Origin: an uncultured Flavobacteriaceae bacterium
GTDB taxonomy: Bacteria; Bacteroidota; Bacteroidia; Flavobacteriales; Flavobacteriaceae
Direction of reading: 5' to 3'
Length of the DNA: 61,138 bases
Assembly: GCA_905479625.1 (NCBI GenBank)
Contig: CAJQNF010000078.1
Location: forward strand, 1 to 61,138
Part shown: positions 43,954-53,432 of the stretch, piece after piece
Layout: the number at the start of each line of letters is the position of its first letter
Numbering within the stretch: the stretch's first letter is position 1
The notes under the pieces: generated by a model
What the model was told of the DNA's origin: nothing
Database searches by the model: none
What the model saw: the letters and a program-made list of their open reading frames with translations, nothing else
Made by a program: the position numbers and the translations under genes

Positions 43954-46062
43954 ATGTTAAGCTTCAGAACTGAAATAGAAAACCCACTGGTTCAAAAAGA
44001 TATTATAGAGTTAGACCGAAAGATCCAATTACACCAAAATGGTAAAATTGATGAAGATGGTTTTAGGTCGCTTCGCCTAGCCCGTGGCATATATGGTCAA
44101 AGACAGGAAGGTGTTCAGATGATCAGGATCAAATTGCCTTTCGGAAGATTAAACTCCGAACAACTCCATAGAATCGCAGATGTTTCAGACGAATATTCTA
44201 CGGGGAGATTACACATCACCACCAGGCAGGATATACAGATTCATTATGTGAGTCTCGATCGCACCCCTGAACTTTGGGCTGAACTTGAGAAAAGTGATAT
44301 CACTTTAAGAGAAGCATGTGGGAATGCGGTTCGAAATATAACTGCTTCTGAAACAGCAGGAATCGACCCTGAAGAGCCTTTTGACGTTTCGCCTTATGCC
44401 GATGCCGTTTTTAAATTCTTTTTAAGAAACCCTATTTGTCAGGAATTGGGTCGGAAATTTAAAATTTCTTTTTCTTCAAGCGAGCAGGATAGTGCCTTAA
44501 GTTTTATACATGATCTTGGTTTTATTGCTAAGAAAAAATTGGTTAATGGAAAGGAAGTCAGAGGGTTTAAGGTCATGATTGCTGGAGGTCTTGGTGCCCA
44601 ACCAAGAGCAGCCGAAACAGTTTTTGATTTTTTGGAAACCGATAAAATTATCCCTTTTATAGAGAGCACGCTTAGAATATTTGATAGATACGGGGAAAGA
44701 AACAGAAGAGCCAAAGCCAGATTAAAACATCTGATATCAAACATCGGATTGATCAAATTTCTAAATCTGATTGTGGAAGAACAGGCAGCTATTTCAAATA
44801 GCTCGGTACCCATCAGTATCCATGGTTTTGAGATCACTTCAGGTAAGGTTGGTATAGATATACCGGCAGTCAGCATTGAGGATCAATCAGCGTTTAACAG
44901 CTGGAAACAAAGTAATGTATTCGCCCAAAAACAAACTGGATTGTTTGCCATTGGCATCAAAGTCAGGCTCGGTGATTTTTATACCGACAAAGCAAGGATT
45001 TTAGCGGATCTCATCAAAGAATATGCACAGGATGAATTGAGACTTACTATACGACAAGGTATACTCATCAGAGGCGTACAAGAGGCTTTATTGCCGTTTT
45101 TCTATGAAAAATTGAGCGAACTAGGTTTTGCAGATATTGGATATGACAGCACCCTTGATATCACTTCTTGTCCAGGCACTGACACCTGTAATCTTGGAAT
45201 TGCAAGTAGTACAGGTTTAGCAAGAGAACTGGAAAATACATTGAGAAATGAATTCCCAAAGTACGTGCATAATAAGGATATTTCAATCAAAATAAGTGGC
45301 TGCATGAATGCCTGCGGACAGCACAGCATTGCACAGATCGGATTCTATGGAATGTCAATGAAAAAAGGAGCTTTGGTTATACCTGCTTTTCAGGTACTCT
45401 TAGGTGGAGGAACTCTAGGGGACGGAAATGGAAGGTTTGCAGATAAGGTGATCAAAATTCCGAGTAAAAAAGGCCCAGATGCCTTAAGAATACTGATCAA
45501 TGATTATGAAGACAATAGGAACAATGAAAATACTTTCAATGAATATTACCTCAAAAAGGGAAAATCTCATTTTTACAATTTGCTAAAACCCCTGGCTGAT
45601 ATCTCTGAAGTGGATAAGGACATATTTATTGATTGGGGGCACAGCGAATCCTATATCAAAGCTATCGGCGTTGGAGAATGTGCCGGTGTCGTCATTGATC
45701 TGGTAAGCACGCTATTCTTCGAAACAGAAGAAAAACTGGAAAATGCAAAGCTTGACCTCGAGGCTGAAAAATGGTCAGATAGTATTTATCACAGTTATTC
45801 TTCGATAATCAATACTGCTAAAGCCGTACTGATTGGAGAAAATATTAAAACCAATACGCAGGCCGGTATTGTGAAGGATTTCGATCAATATTTTGTTGAA
45901 AGCGGTTTGATCAAAATTGGTAGCACTTTGAGTGAATTGATCTATCAGATCAAATCGAACAAAGCTGATGAAGCATTTTCAAAACAATATTTTACAGATG
46001 CCCAAAATTTCTACAAACTCGTAGATAACTTAAGAACTAATGCCCTGAATAATGAATCCTAA
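43954..46062 (+). CDS. Siroheme sulfite (or nitrite) reductase with C-terminal HEPN domain
   Basis: This assimilatory siroheme reductase is predicted to make sulfide from sulfite, given cysH upstream. Residues 1-560 have the two-repeat fold: TGRLHITTRQDIQIHYV near residue 84, then the siroheme/[4Fe-4S] ligands C406-x5-C412 and C450-x3-C454 (CPGTDTC; CMNAC). The chain of 702 aa is longer than ferredoxin-type reductases (about 500-580). The extra C-terminal part (about 595-695) resembles HEPN domains: SIYHSYSSIINTAKAVLIG, then TQAGIVKDFDQYFVESG. HEPN domains bind nucleotides or act as RNases; here the Rx4-6H motif is not seen. The gene overlaps the methyltransferase by 11 bases. Confidence 0.87.
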   Translation: MLSFRTEIENPLVQKDIIELDRKIQLHQNGKIDEDGFRSLRLARGIYGQRQEGVQMIRIKLPFGRLNSEQLHRIADVSDEYSTGRLHITTRQDIQIHYVSLDRTPELWAELEKSDITLREACGNAVRNITASETAGIDPEEPFDVSPYADAVFKFFLRNPICQELGRKFKISFSSSEQDSALSFIHDLGFIAKKKLVNGKEVRGFKVMIAGGLGAQPRAAETVFDFLETDKIIPFIESTLRIFDRYGERNRRAKARLKHLISNIGLIKFLNLIVEEQAAISNSSVPISIHGFEITSGKVGIDIPAVSIEDQSAFNSWKQSNVFAQKQTGLFAIGIKVRLGDFYTDKARILADLIKEYAQDELRLTIRQGILIRGVQEALLPFFYEKLSELGFADIGYDSTLDITSCPGTDTCNLGIASSTGLARELENTLRNEFPKYVHNKDISIKISGCMNACGQHSIAQIGFYGMSMKKGALVIPAFQVLLGGGTLGDGNGRFADKVIKIPSKKGPDALRILINDYEDNRNNENTFNEYYLKKGKSHFYNLLKPLADISEVDKDIFIDWGHSESYIKAIGVGECAGVVIDLVSTLFFETEEKLENAKLDLEAEKWSDSIYHSYSSIINTAKAVLIGENIKTNTQAGIVKDFDQYFVESGLIKIGSTLSELIYQIKSNKADEAFSKQYFTDAQNFYKLVDNLRTNALNNES

Positions 46063-46816
46063 TGCAAAACTTACCCTAGTTGGTGCGGGTCCTGGCGACC
46101 CGGACCTTATCACTTTAAAAGGATTGAATGCCTTAAAAGCTGCAGATGTCATTCTATATGATGCTTTGGTCAACCCCCTGCTTTTGGATCATGCGCCTCA
46201 AGCAAAAAGAATATTCGTTGGTAAGAGAAAAGGTTTCCATCGTTATTCTCAAGATGAGATCAACAGTTTGATTATTGAGCAAGCTTTTTTATATGGACAT
46301 GTCATACGATTAAAAGGAGGTGATCCATTTGTATTTGGAAGAGGTTCAGAAGAACTAGATCACGCTGAAAATTTTGGTTTACACACCGATATAATTCCTG
46401 GAATTTCTTCCAGTATTGCTGTTCCCTCGAGTATTGGTATTCCACTTACCAAACGAGGTGTGTCGGAAAGTTTTTGGGTAATCACGGGTTGCACATCCAG
46501 CAGACAACTCAGTCTAGACGTTGGATTAGCAGCCCAGTCTTCTGCCACAGTTGTCATACTCATGGGCATGCATAAACTTGCCCAGATCACAACTATTTTT
46601 AAGGAGCTTGGCAAAGGTAATACTCCCGCAGCCGTGATACAAAATGGTACCATGGAAAGTCAGAATAGCGGAGTTGGAACAGTAAAGGATATTGAAGATA
46701 TCGTTGCCCAAAAAAAATTATCCAACCCTGCCATTATCATTATTGGAGATGTAGTCTCATCAGCGAGTACTGCAGAAGACCTGAGTCAGAAACTAGAGTT
46801 GCATTTAGCCTCATAG
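46052..46816 (+). CDS. cobA: Uroporphyrinogen-III C-methyltransferase, sulfur-operon copy
   Basis: This second SUMT (254 aa) is translationally coupled to the sulfite reductase by an 11-base overlap and would feed its siroheme cofactor. VGAGPGDPDLITLKG, RLKGGDPFVFGRGSEEL and PGISSSIAVPSSIGIPLTKRG match the island copy closely in the SAM and substrate regions, while the C-terminal thirds diverge. The copies share ancestry but are not recent duplicates, judging by that divergence. Confidence 0.93.
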   Translation: MNPNAKLTLVGAGPGDPDLITLKGLNALKAADVILYDALVNPLLLDHAPQAKRIFVGKRKGFHRYSQDEINSLIIEQAFLYGHVIRLKGGDPFVFGRGSEELDHAENFGLHTDIIPGISSSIAVPSSIGIPLTKRGVSESFWVITGCTSSRQLSLDVGLAAQSSATVVILMGMHKLAQITTIFKELGKGNTPAAVIQNGTMESQNSGVGTVKDIEDIVAQKKLSNPAIIIIGDVVSSASTAEDLSQKLELHLAS

Positions 46817-46832
46817 AACATAAGTATATCGT

Positions 46833-47663
46833 TTAAAAATGAAACTCAACTCCCAGTACCGGACCGGCTAGTTGAATCCCCAAATTCAAGTTACTAAATT
46901 CAAAATCCTGATCATAATTGAAATTCAGAAAATTCCACCCAGCACCTAAAGCGAAGAGACGCGTAAAGCGATAAGTAGCAATGACATTCACATTCCATGA
47001 CCAATGATTATTAATACCAAGTCCCCCGACATCCATTTGGGTTGAAAAAAACCATCGTTTGTATTGTATAGGAACTTCCATACCAATGATAGGTTCGAAC
47101 CAAGAAGGTCGCAAACTCAGAAAGTCTCGATTTTCACTGTAAATATCTAAGTCAATATACCTTACACCTACATATGGATATATTTGAGCCTTAAAATAAG
47201 TATCCTTATTCCATCTTTCAAAAACACGATATCCAAGAAAACCTCTAAGAATTGTACCGTCAATTCCTACATCAAATTCTACTTTATCAATATTCTGAAA
47301 TTTGAGATTACTTGCCAAATTTGTATGAAAACCATCAACCCCGAAAAACCATTTCTTATGTCGAAATTCGATATCACCTATTAGATAAAACGATACCCCT
47401 AATTCACCTTCAAGACGATCAATGATATTAAAGTCATTACCGCCTTCTTCTGTGGGCAAATTAGTAATTCCTCCATAGGCAAAAGTTCCAGCGAAACCAG
47501 GTACCCAGAGAGGTATCTTTATCATCCATTTTCTTTGATCGATTTCATGTAGAAAGTCTAAACGAGAATTTTTATTGACGATTGAATCCTGAGCATATAA
47601 GTCAGTATCTGTTATGACAAATAACAGTGCACAGAAAATAAAAATTGATTTTACGTAATTCAT
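46833..47663 (-). CDS. Outer-membrane beta-barrel protein of unknown function
   Basis: I recognise no specific family. The 276-aa protein has a signal peptide (KSIFIFCALLFVITDTDLYAQ) and alternating aromatic strands typical of small outer-membrane barrels, ending in aromatic FHF (GVEFHF). Segments such as KWFFGVDGFHTNLASNL and KRWFFSTQMDVGGLG look like adjacent strands. Its start codon overlaps the stop of the M42 peptidase by one base (TAATG), so it is probably the second gene of that operon. Confidence 0.7.
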   Translation of the reverse strand: MNYVKSIFIFCALLFVITDTDLYAQDSIVNKNSRLDFLHEIDQRKWMIKIPLWVPGFAGTFAYGGITNLPTEEGGNDFNIIDRLEGELGVSFYLIGDIEFRHKKWFFGVDGFHTNLASNLKFQNIDKVEFDVGIDGTILRGFLGYRVFERWNKDTYFKAQIYPYVGVRYIDLDIYSENRDFLSLRPSWFEPIIGMEVPIQYKRWFFSTQMDVGGLGINNHWSWNVNVIATYRFTRLFALGAGWNFLNFNYDQDFEFSNLNLGIQLAGPVLGVEFHF

Positions 47664-48751
47664 TAATCAAAATAACCAAACCCTTTCTTAGGATCTATAT
47701 TTAGTAAAGTTTCATAAATAAGTTTAATCACATTTTCGACATCATCTCTATGAACCATTTCCACAGTGGTATGCATATATCTAAGCGCCAATGAAATTAA
47801 TGCAGAAGGAACTCCTCCATTTGAATAAGCAAACGCATCCGTATCTGTTCCAGTTGCCCGAGAAGCAGCTAAACGCTGAAATGGAATTTTATGCTTTTCT
47901 GCTGTATTGATGACCAATTCCCGTACATTGTTTTGTACAGCCGGAGCATATGAAATAACCGGCCCATCTCCTGATTTCGTTTCTCCTTCTTTCTTTTTAT
48001 CGATCATAGGAGTTGTAGTATCATGACAAACATCCGTAATAATAGCCATACTTGGCTGAATCGTGTGTGTGATCATTTCTGCTCCCCTTAAACCTATTTC
48101 CTCTTGAACAGAGTTGGTTATATATAATCCAAATGGTAATTTCTTCTTGTTCTCTTTTAATAATCTGGCCACTTCAGCAATCATAAAACCTCCCATACGA
48201 TTGTCTAAGGCTCGACAAACAAAATTATTTTCATTGAGAATCATAAATTCATCAGGATAAGTAATCACACAACCAACATGCACACCCAATGCTAAAACCT
48301 CATCCTTGGTTTTACAACCTACATCAATAAAAATATTATCCAATTTTGGTGGCTCTTCCTTTCCTTTATTTCTGGTATGTATGGCCGGCCATCCAAAAAT
48401 ACCTTTTACGATCCCCTTTTTGGTATGAATATTAACGCGTTTTGAAGGCGCTATTTGATGATCGCTACCTCCGTTTCGGATCACATAAATCAAACCCTCT
48501 TCAGTAATATAATTTACATACCAGGAAATTTCATCGGCATGTCCTTCAATAACTACCCTAAAATCTGCTTCCGGATTTATAACACCTACCGCTGTACCGT
48601 AATTGTCTGTAATAAACTCATCCACGTAAGGCCTTAAATATTCCATCCAGATCTTTTGTCCTTCCGATTCATAACCGGTTGGAGATGGGTTATTCAAATA
48701 TTTTTCTAAAAACGATATTGATTTTTTATTGAGGATCTTCTTGCTTGCCAT
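47663..48751 (-). CDS. M42-family metallo-aminopeptidase
   Basis: This 362-aa cytoplasmic dizinc aminopeptidase is of the M42 (FrvX/glutamyl aminopeptidase, TET) family. Metal ligands are visible in VIEGHADEISWYV (His, Asp), in ALDNRMGGF, in SVQEEIGLRGAEM (catalytic and ligand Glu pair) and near RYMHTTVEMVH. Such enzymes usually form large self-compartmentalised dodecamers that finish peptide degradation. It is divergent from the DUF4294 gene and translationally coupled to the barrel protein downstream. Confidence 0.9.
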   Translation of the reverse strand: MASKKILNKKSISFLEKYLNNPSPTGYESEGQKIWMEYLRPYVDEFITDNYGTAVGVINPEADFRVVIEGHADEISWYVNYITEEGLIYVIRNGGSDHQIAPSKRVNIHTKKGIVKGIFGWPAIHTRNKGKEEPPKLDNIFIDVGCKTKDEVLALGVHVGCVITYPDEFMILNENNFVCRALDNRMGGFMIAEVARLLKENKKKLPFGLYITNSVQEEIGLRGAEMITHTIQPSMAIITDVCHDTTTPMIDKKKEGETKSGDGPVISYAPAVQNNVRELVINTAEKHKIPFQRLAASRATGTDTDAFAYSNGGVPSALISLALRYMHTTVEMVHRDDVENVIKLIYETLLNIDPKKGFGYFD

Positions 48752-48885
48752 TATTTTAGTTTTCTACGAAATTAAGAAATATCAGATAATATTAAAGGAA
48801 AACATCTTACATATTCATAAATTTGTACTGTCAAATTAACCGGCAATATGTTAAAGTAAAAGCTTTATGATTTGAGATCGATACT

Positions 48886-49584
48886 ATGAAAAAGAGTTTA
48901 GTCATATTACTGTTCATTTTCCCAGTCATACTATTTTCACAAAACGATAAGAAAAAGCAGTCTCTGGAGGATTTTTACATTATTAGAAACGACTCCCTGA
49001 CGATTCCCTTGGATGAAGTCGTGATCTTTGACAAACGACATTTCAATTCAAATAAAGAAAAGCGCTATTACTACTGGTATTTTAAAAAAGTCCATAAAGC
49101 ATACCCTTTTGCAAGAATTGCTTCTGATACACTCGTGGAGATCAATGAGCAGCTGGAAGGTATCAAATCGAAAAGGAAAAGAAAAAGAAAGATCAAAAAT
49201 ATCCAGGAATACATGGAAGGTGAGTTTTCAGATCAATTGAAAAAGCTCACAAAAACTGAAGGTCGCATCCTGATCAAGCTTGTTCACAGACAAACAGGCG
49301 AAACAATGTATGAACTGATCAAGGAGTACCGAAGTGGCTGGAAGGCATTCTGGTATAACTCAACAGCAAATATGTTCAGGCTATCGCTAAAAAAAGAATA
49401 CAATCCCAGTGAGGAAGCACTGGATTTTATTGTGGAAGATATCCTTCAACGATCTTTTAACAATGCTACCCTTGAAAGAAGAGAACCAAAAATGGAAATT
49501 GATTATTTCCAGCTTTTAAATCAATATCATGACATCGATATAGAAAAAGAGATCACTGAATATATTGATAAATATATGAAATAG
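48886..49584 (+). CDS. DUF4294 secreted protein
   Basis: This 232-aa protein of the Bacteroidota-specific DUF4294 family has a signal peptide (KKSLVILLFIFPVILFSQ). The domain shows AYPFARIASDTLVEINEQL, a lysine/arginine-rich patch, KTEGRILIKLVHRQTGETMY and LIKEYRSGWKAFWYN. Its function is unknown. It is convergent with the MscS channel gene with a 2-base gap. Confidence 0.82.
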   Translation: MKKSLVILLFIFPVILFSQNDKKKQSLEDFYIIRNDSLTIPLDEVVIFDKRHFNSNKEKRYYYWYFKKVHKAYPFARIASDTLVEINEQLEGIKSKRKRKRKIKNIQEYMEGEFSDQLKKLTKTEGRILIKLVHRQTGETMYELIKEYRSGWKAFWYNSTANMFRLSLKKEYNPSEEALDFIVEDILQRSFNNATLERREPKMEIDYFQLLNQYHDIDIEKEITEYIDKYMK

Positions 49585-49586
49585 GA

Positions 49587-51257
49587 TTAACCCCCGGGTA
49601 AGGTAGAAGCATTTGGATCCATCCTGTGTTCCCGATCATCAAAATCATCAGTAATTTTTTTTATCTCCTTATTAATTTCTGCTTTATCCCTAATGTATTT
49701 TGGTGCCAATGATTCCTTTCCAGGAAACTCTTCTATCATCATAGTTGTTGATGGAAAAGCAAATTGAACACCAAGTGCAGCAGCAAGCCTTACAATTCCC
49801 AGATGCAAAATATGTTTTGATTCTTGTTCCTGCCCCCAATCAAGTCCTTTAAAATAAACATTGACCATGATATTCAGAGAAGAGGCACCAAAAGAAATAA
49901 AATCAACATTGTAGGATTGACTTTTGGTTGATGGATGCAAGGCTATTAATTTTTTGATTCCTTCAACAAAAGCCTCGATAAGCTCCGGTGGTGTATCATA
50001 CCTTACTCCTATTTCAGTTGTATATCTTCTAAAAACCCTTAGCCCTTTATTATTGATGTCTGCTTCTGAGATCTTACTGTTTGGGACCTGGAATAAAGTT
50101 GTGTCAGCAGCTCGAATCTTTGTTGATCTGAAACCCACTTCTTCAACTGAACCTTCAACAGCGCCAAATTGCACCCAATCACCAAGTTGAAATGGTTTGT
50201 CAAGAAAAATAACCATCGTGCCTATCAAATTCTTTACTGAGTCCTGAGCTGCAAATGCAACCGCTATTCCACCAATTGATGCCCCTGCTAAAACTGTTGC
50301 CGGATCTACTCCAAATACAGTTAATATATGCAAAAATCCAATGAGGATTAAAATACCCTGTAAGACCTTATTCAAAATAGGAGCCAACTGCTCGTCTAAC
50401 TTTGATCTGTTTTCGGGCTTGCGATTATGGTAAAAATTTAAGACCGTTTTAAGCAACTTTAAAAAGACAACGATCCAAAATACAGTAAGGGCTATTTTTA
50501 AACCCGTTAACAATAATGCATTCCAATCCACCAATTGAAATGATGGTAAGATCTTCTTGAAAAATCTTAAAATTATAATAAACACCACTGGCCTGGCCAA
50601 TTCATGCAGAACCTTCATGGTTTTCCCGTCATTGATTTTTCTAAAAAATATTCGCTGAACGATTTTTAATAAATAAAACATTAAGGGCTCGAGAATATAA
50701 AAGAGAATAATACAAATGATCAGTGTGAGTAATAAAGCAATTGGTTTCCAAATTAAAACATCTGAAACAGTAGTTTTAAAAAATTCCGGGAACCTTTCGT
50801 TAAACCAGGTAAATTCTAATGGAAATGTTTCTTTATGTAGTTGATCAAGGTTATTTATGGTTTCTTCAGAAAAATACCAATTTCTTCCAGTTTTTTCCAA
50901 ATAAATTTCGGGTAAGCGAATGGGAAAAGGTGCATATTTGAATGCCTGATTGTTGACTCTATTCGTTGCAAATTTTAATGTATCTTTATAATTAGGATCA
51001 ATTGGAATCTTTGAAAAATTTAAAACAAGCCCGTTACCATCCAATATTTCCTTAATTCGCTTGGCCTGTATTTGGGCTTCAGGCCTGGGTAAATTACGAA
51101 TTGTTGCTGCAGATTTACTTACATCGTAACTCTTGGGCATTAAAAAATGCTGATGCGTATACAAGGTCGAATTTGGAGAGCTCAAATCAACTTTAACCTT
51201 GGTTTGAGAATAACTATAAACTGAAATGAAAAGTAATAAGTAGATTAGTTTTTTCAT
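49587..51257 (-). CDS. MscS-family mechanosensitive channel
   Basis: This 556-aa inner-membrane channel opens under membrane tension. A signal peptide (KKLIYLLLFISVYSYSQ) leads a periplasmic domain of about 160 residues, followed by several helices. The pore-lining TM3 GASIGGIAVAFAAQDSVKN and the MscS beta domain (FLDKPFQLGDWVQFGAVEGS) come next. The C-terminal alpha/beta domain is intact. The large N-terminal extension is longer than in E. coli MscS (286 aa). Confidence 0.9.
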   Translation of the reverse strand: MKKLIYLLLFISVYSYSQTKVKVDLSSPNSTLYTHQHFLMPKSYDVSKSAATIRNLPRPEAQIQAKRIKEILDGNGLVLNFSKIPIDPNYKDTLKFATNRVNNQAFKYAPFPIRLPEIYLEKTGRNWYFSEETINNLDQLHKETFPLEFTWFNERFPEFFKTTVSDVLIWKPIALLLTLIICIILFYILEPLMFYLLKIVQRIFFRKINDGKTMKVLHELARPVVFIIILRFFKKILPSFQLVDWNALLLTGLKIALTVFWIVVFLKLLKTVLNFYHNRKPENRSKLDEQLAPILNKVLQGILILIGFLHILTVFGVDPATVLAGASIGGIAVAFAAQDSVKNLIGTMVIFLDKPFQLGDWVQFGAVEGSVEEVGFRSTKIRAADTTLFQVPNSKISEADINNKGLRVFRRYTTEIGVRYDTPPELIEAFVEGIKKLIALHPSTKSQSYNVDFISFGASSLNIMVNVYFKGLDWGQEQESKHILHLGIVRLAAALGVQFAFPSTTMMIEEFPGKESLAPKYIRDKAEINKEIKKITDDFDDREHRMDPNASTLPGG

Positions 51258-51366
51258 AAAGATTCCATTTTAACATAGGCTAATTTAGCAATATTAAGGT
51301 AAAAAACAGGGCTCGTTCTTTGCAAAAAAAAAATAATTCTATCAATCTAACATATATCAAACCACA

Positions 51367-53307
51367 TTAACGTGCGGACTTGCGTTTATTTTTTAAAACA
51401 CTCGTATATCCTCTGGTATCTTTAGATCCGTAGTTTTTATTTTTCTTAGATAATTTGCTAATCCTCTTATTTTCAGTTGGCAGTAATCTTTCTAACAAGT
51501 CATTTTGACCAACTTTTTGTAGTGTATTTCTGATCCAATTATGATTTTCCTTTTTATACCAAAAAAAGAAACGATGTTGTTCATCCTTATCCTTTTTTGA
51601 TTTAGGCACATAGGATTTCTTTAATGTATATGGATGGTAGCCACTATAGTATATCACAGTGGCAACTGTCATAGGAGTAGGTGTAAATCCTTGAACCTGT
51701 TCCAATTGAAATCCCATATCTTTTGTCTCAGCGGCAAGATTTGCCATATCTTCCAATTGACTTTCCGGATGATTTGAAATAAAGTATGGTATGAGTTGAA
51801 GGTTTAATTTTTTACGCAAATTGATCTTATCAAAAGTCTCCTTAAACTTATGAAAATAGGTGAATGAAGGTTTTCTCATTAATTTTAATACAGGATCTGA
51901 GGTATGTTCAGGAGCCACTTTAAGCCTACCTGAAACATGCTTTGTCAACACCTCCTCAGTATAATCATCCAATTCCTTAGGATCTGCATTTTTATTAAAT
52001 TCCGGAACCAGCATATCATATCTGATTCCACTACCAATAAATGATTTTTTTATTTTTGGATTCTTATCAATGGCTTGATACAGCTCGGTCATTGGCTTAT
52101 GACTCGTATCAAGGTTATGACAAATCACAGGAGAGATGCACGAAGGAGCAACACAACTGTCGCAAATACTTTGCACTTTTCCTTTCATTTGATACATGTT
52201 AGCTGAAGGGCCTCCAACATCAGATAAGTAACCCTTAAAATCATCCATTTCAGTAACAGCTTGAACCTCTTTTAAAACTGACTCCTGACTTCTGCTGGCA
52301 ATAAATTTCCCCTGATGTGCTGAAATAGTACAAAAACTGCATCCTCCAAAACATCCACGGTGCGTATTGATCGAAAACTTGATCATCTCATAGGCTGGAA
52401 TCGGGCCCCTTTTATCGTACTTAGGATGCGGTAATCTGGTAAAAGGAAGGTCATAGGAAGCATCAATTTCCTTTTCAGTCATAGTTGGAAAAACCGGATT
52501 GATGACCAATAACTTTCTTCCACATTTCTGAAGAATTCTCCTGCCTTTAATTTTATTGGATTCTTGTTCAATCACCTTAAAATTAGATGCAAAAGTTTTT
52601 TTATCACCTAAACAGGCTTCATGAGAATTGATCTCTATATCATCCCAGTGTTTATTTCGAGGTAGTTGCTCTCCATCATCCAACAAAAATGCAGTCTGCT
52701 TGATCGTTTTTATTGCTGAGAATGGAACACCTTTTTTCAAAAGGGTTATCAACTCCCTCAATGGCTGTTCACCCATTCCGTAAACCAACAGATCCGCCTT
52801 CGAGTCTACCAAAATATTTGGCTTTAAAGAATCACTCCAAAAATCATAATGTGTCACACGTCTTAATGAAGCTTCAATCCCACCAATAACAACTGGTACA
52901 TCCGGAAACTTCTCCTTAAGTATTTTACTATACACAGTTGTCGCATAATCAGGCCGAAAACCTTTATCACCGTTTGGCGTATAAGCATCCTTATCACGTC
53001 TTCTTTTGTTAGCCGTATAATTACTCACCATAGAATCCATGGCTCCTGAAGTCACTGCAAAAAACAAATTTGGGGTTCCCAGCTTTTCAAAGTCCTGCAA
53101 ATTATCATTGACGTTGGGTTGAGGAACAATAGCTACTCTAAGCCCATAGCTCTCCAAGATGCGGCCTAAAGCTGCAGGCCCGAAAGCCGCGTGATCCACA
53201 TAAGCGTCTCCACTAAAGATGATTACATCAAGATCTTCCCACCCTCTGATCTTCATCTCTCTTCTAGTTGTGGGCAACCAATCTGTTAATTGAGGTGTTT
53301 TTTGCAT
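51367..53307 (-). CDS. YgiQ-family radical SAM protein (UPF0313)
   Basis: This 646-aa radical SAM enzyme is of the YgiQ/UPF0313 family, whose reaction is not established. The cluster motif C-x3-C-x2-C is in HRGCFGGCSFCTISAHQG. The N-terminal cobalamin-binding-like region contains DVIIFSGDAYVDHAAFG, and VVIGGIEASLRRVTHYDFWS is a family hallmark. The C-terminus is strongly basic. It stands alone between the MscS and dipeptidase genes. Confidence 0.9.
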   Translation of the reverse strand: MQKTPQLTDWLPTTRREMKIRGWEDLDVIIFSGDAYVDHAAFGPAALGRILESYGLRVAIVPQPNVNDNLQDFEKLGTPNLFFAVTSGAMDSMVSNYTANKRRRDKDAYTPNGDKGFRPDYATTVYSKILKEKFPDVPVVIGGIEASLRRVTHYDFWSDSLKPNILVDSKADLLVYGMGEQPLRELITLLKKGVPFSAIKTIKQTAFLLDDGEQLPRNKHWDDIEINSHEACLGDKKTFASNFKVIEQESNKIKGRRILQKCGRKLLVINPVFPTMTEKEIDASYDLPFTRLPHPKYDKRGPIPAYEMIKFSINTHRGCFGGCSFCTISAHQGKFIASRSQESVLKEVQAVTEMDDFKGYLSDVGGPSANMYQMKGKVQSICDSCVAPSCISPVICHNLDTSHKPMTELYQAIDKNPKIKKSFIGSGIRYDMLVPEFNKNADPKELDDYTEEVLTKHVSGRLKVAPEHTSDPVLKLMRKPSFTYFHKFKETFDKINLRKKLNLQLIPYFISNHPESQLEDMANLAAETKDMGFQLEQVQGFTPTPMTVATVIYYSGYHPYTLKKSYVPKSKKDKDEQHRFFFWYKKENHNWIRNTLQKVGQNDLLERLLPTENKRISKLSKKNKNYGSKDTRGYTSVLKNKRKSAR

Positions 53308-53432
53308 TTTGCAAAGGTAAGGCTATTTATTATATCATCTACAGGCAGTGAAGTTGAACAAATTGTCAATAAAAGATGATTCAATTTCCGACATCAAAAA
53401 TATCCAAACCTGCACAATAGAAGATTTTTTGA

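Noticed and set aside
45745-46062. HEPN tail read as a toxin domain
   Set aside because: No Rx4-6H RNase motif was visible and no antitoxin or nucleotidyltransferase partner gene is present; it is fused in frame to an intact metabolic enzyme.
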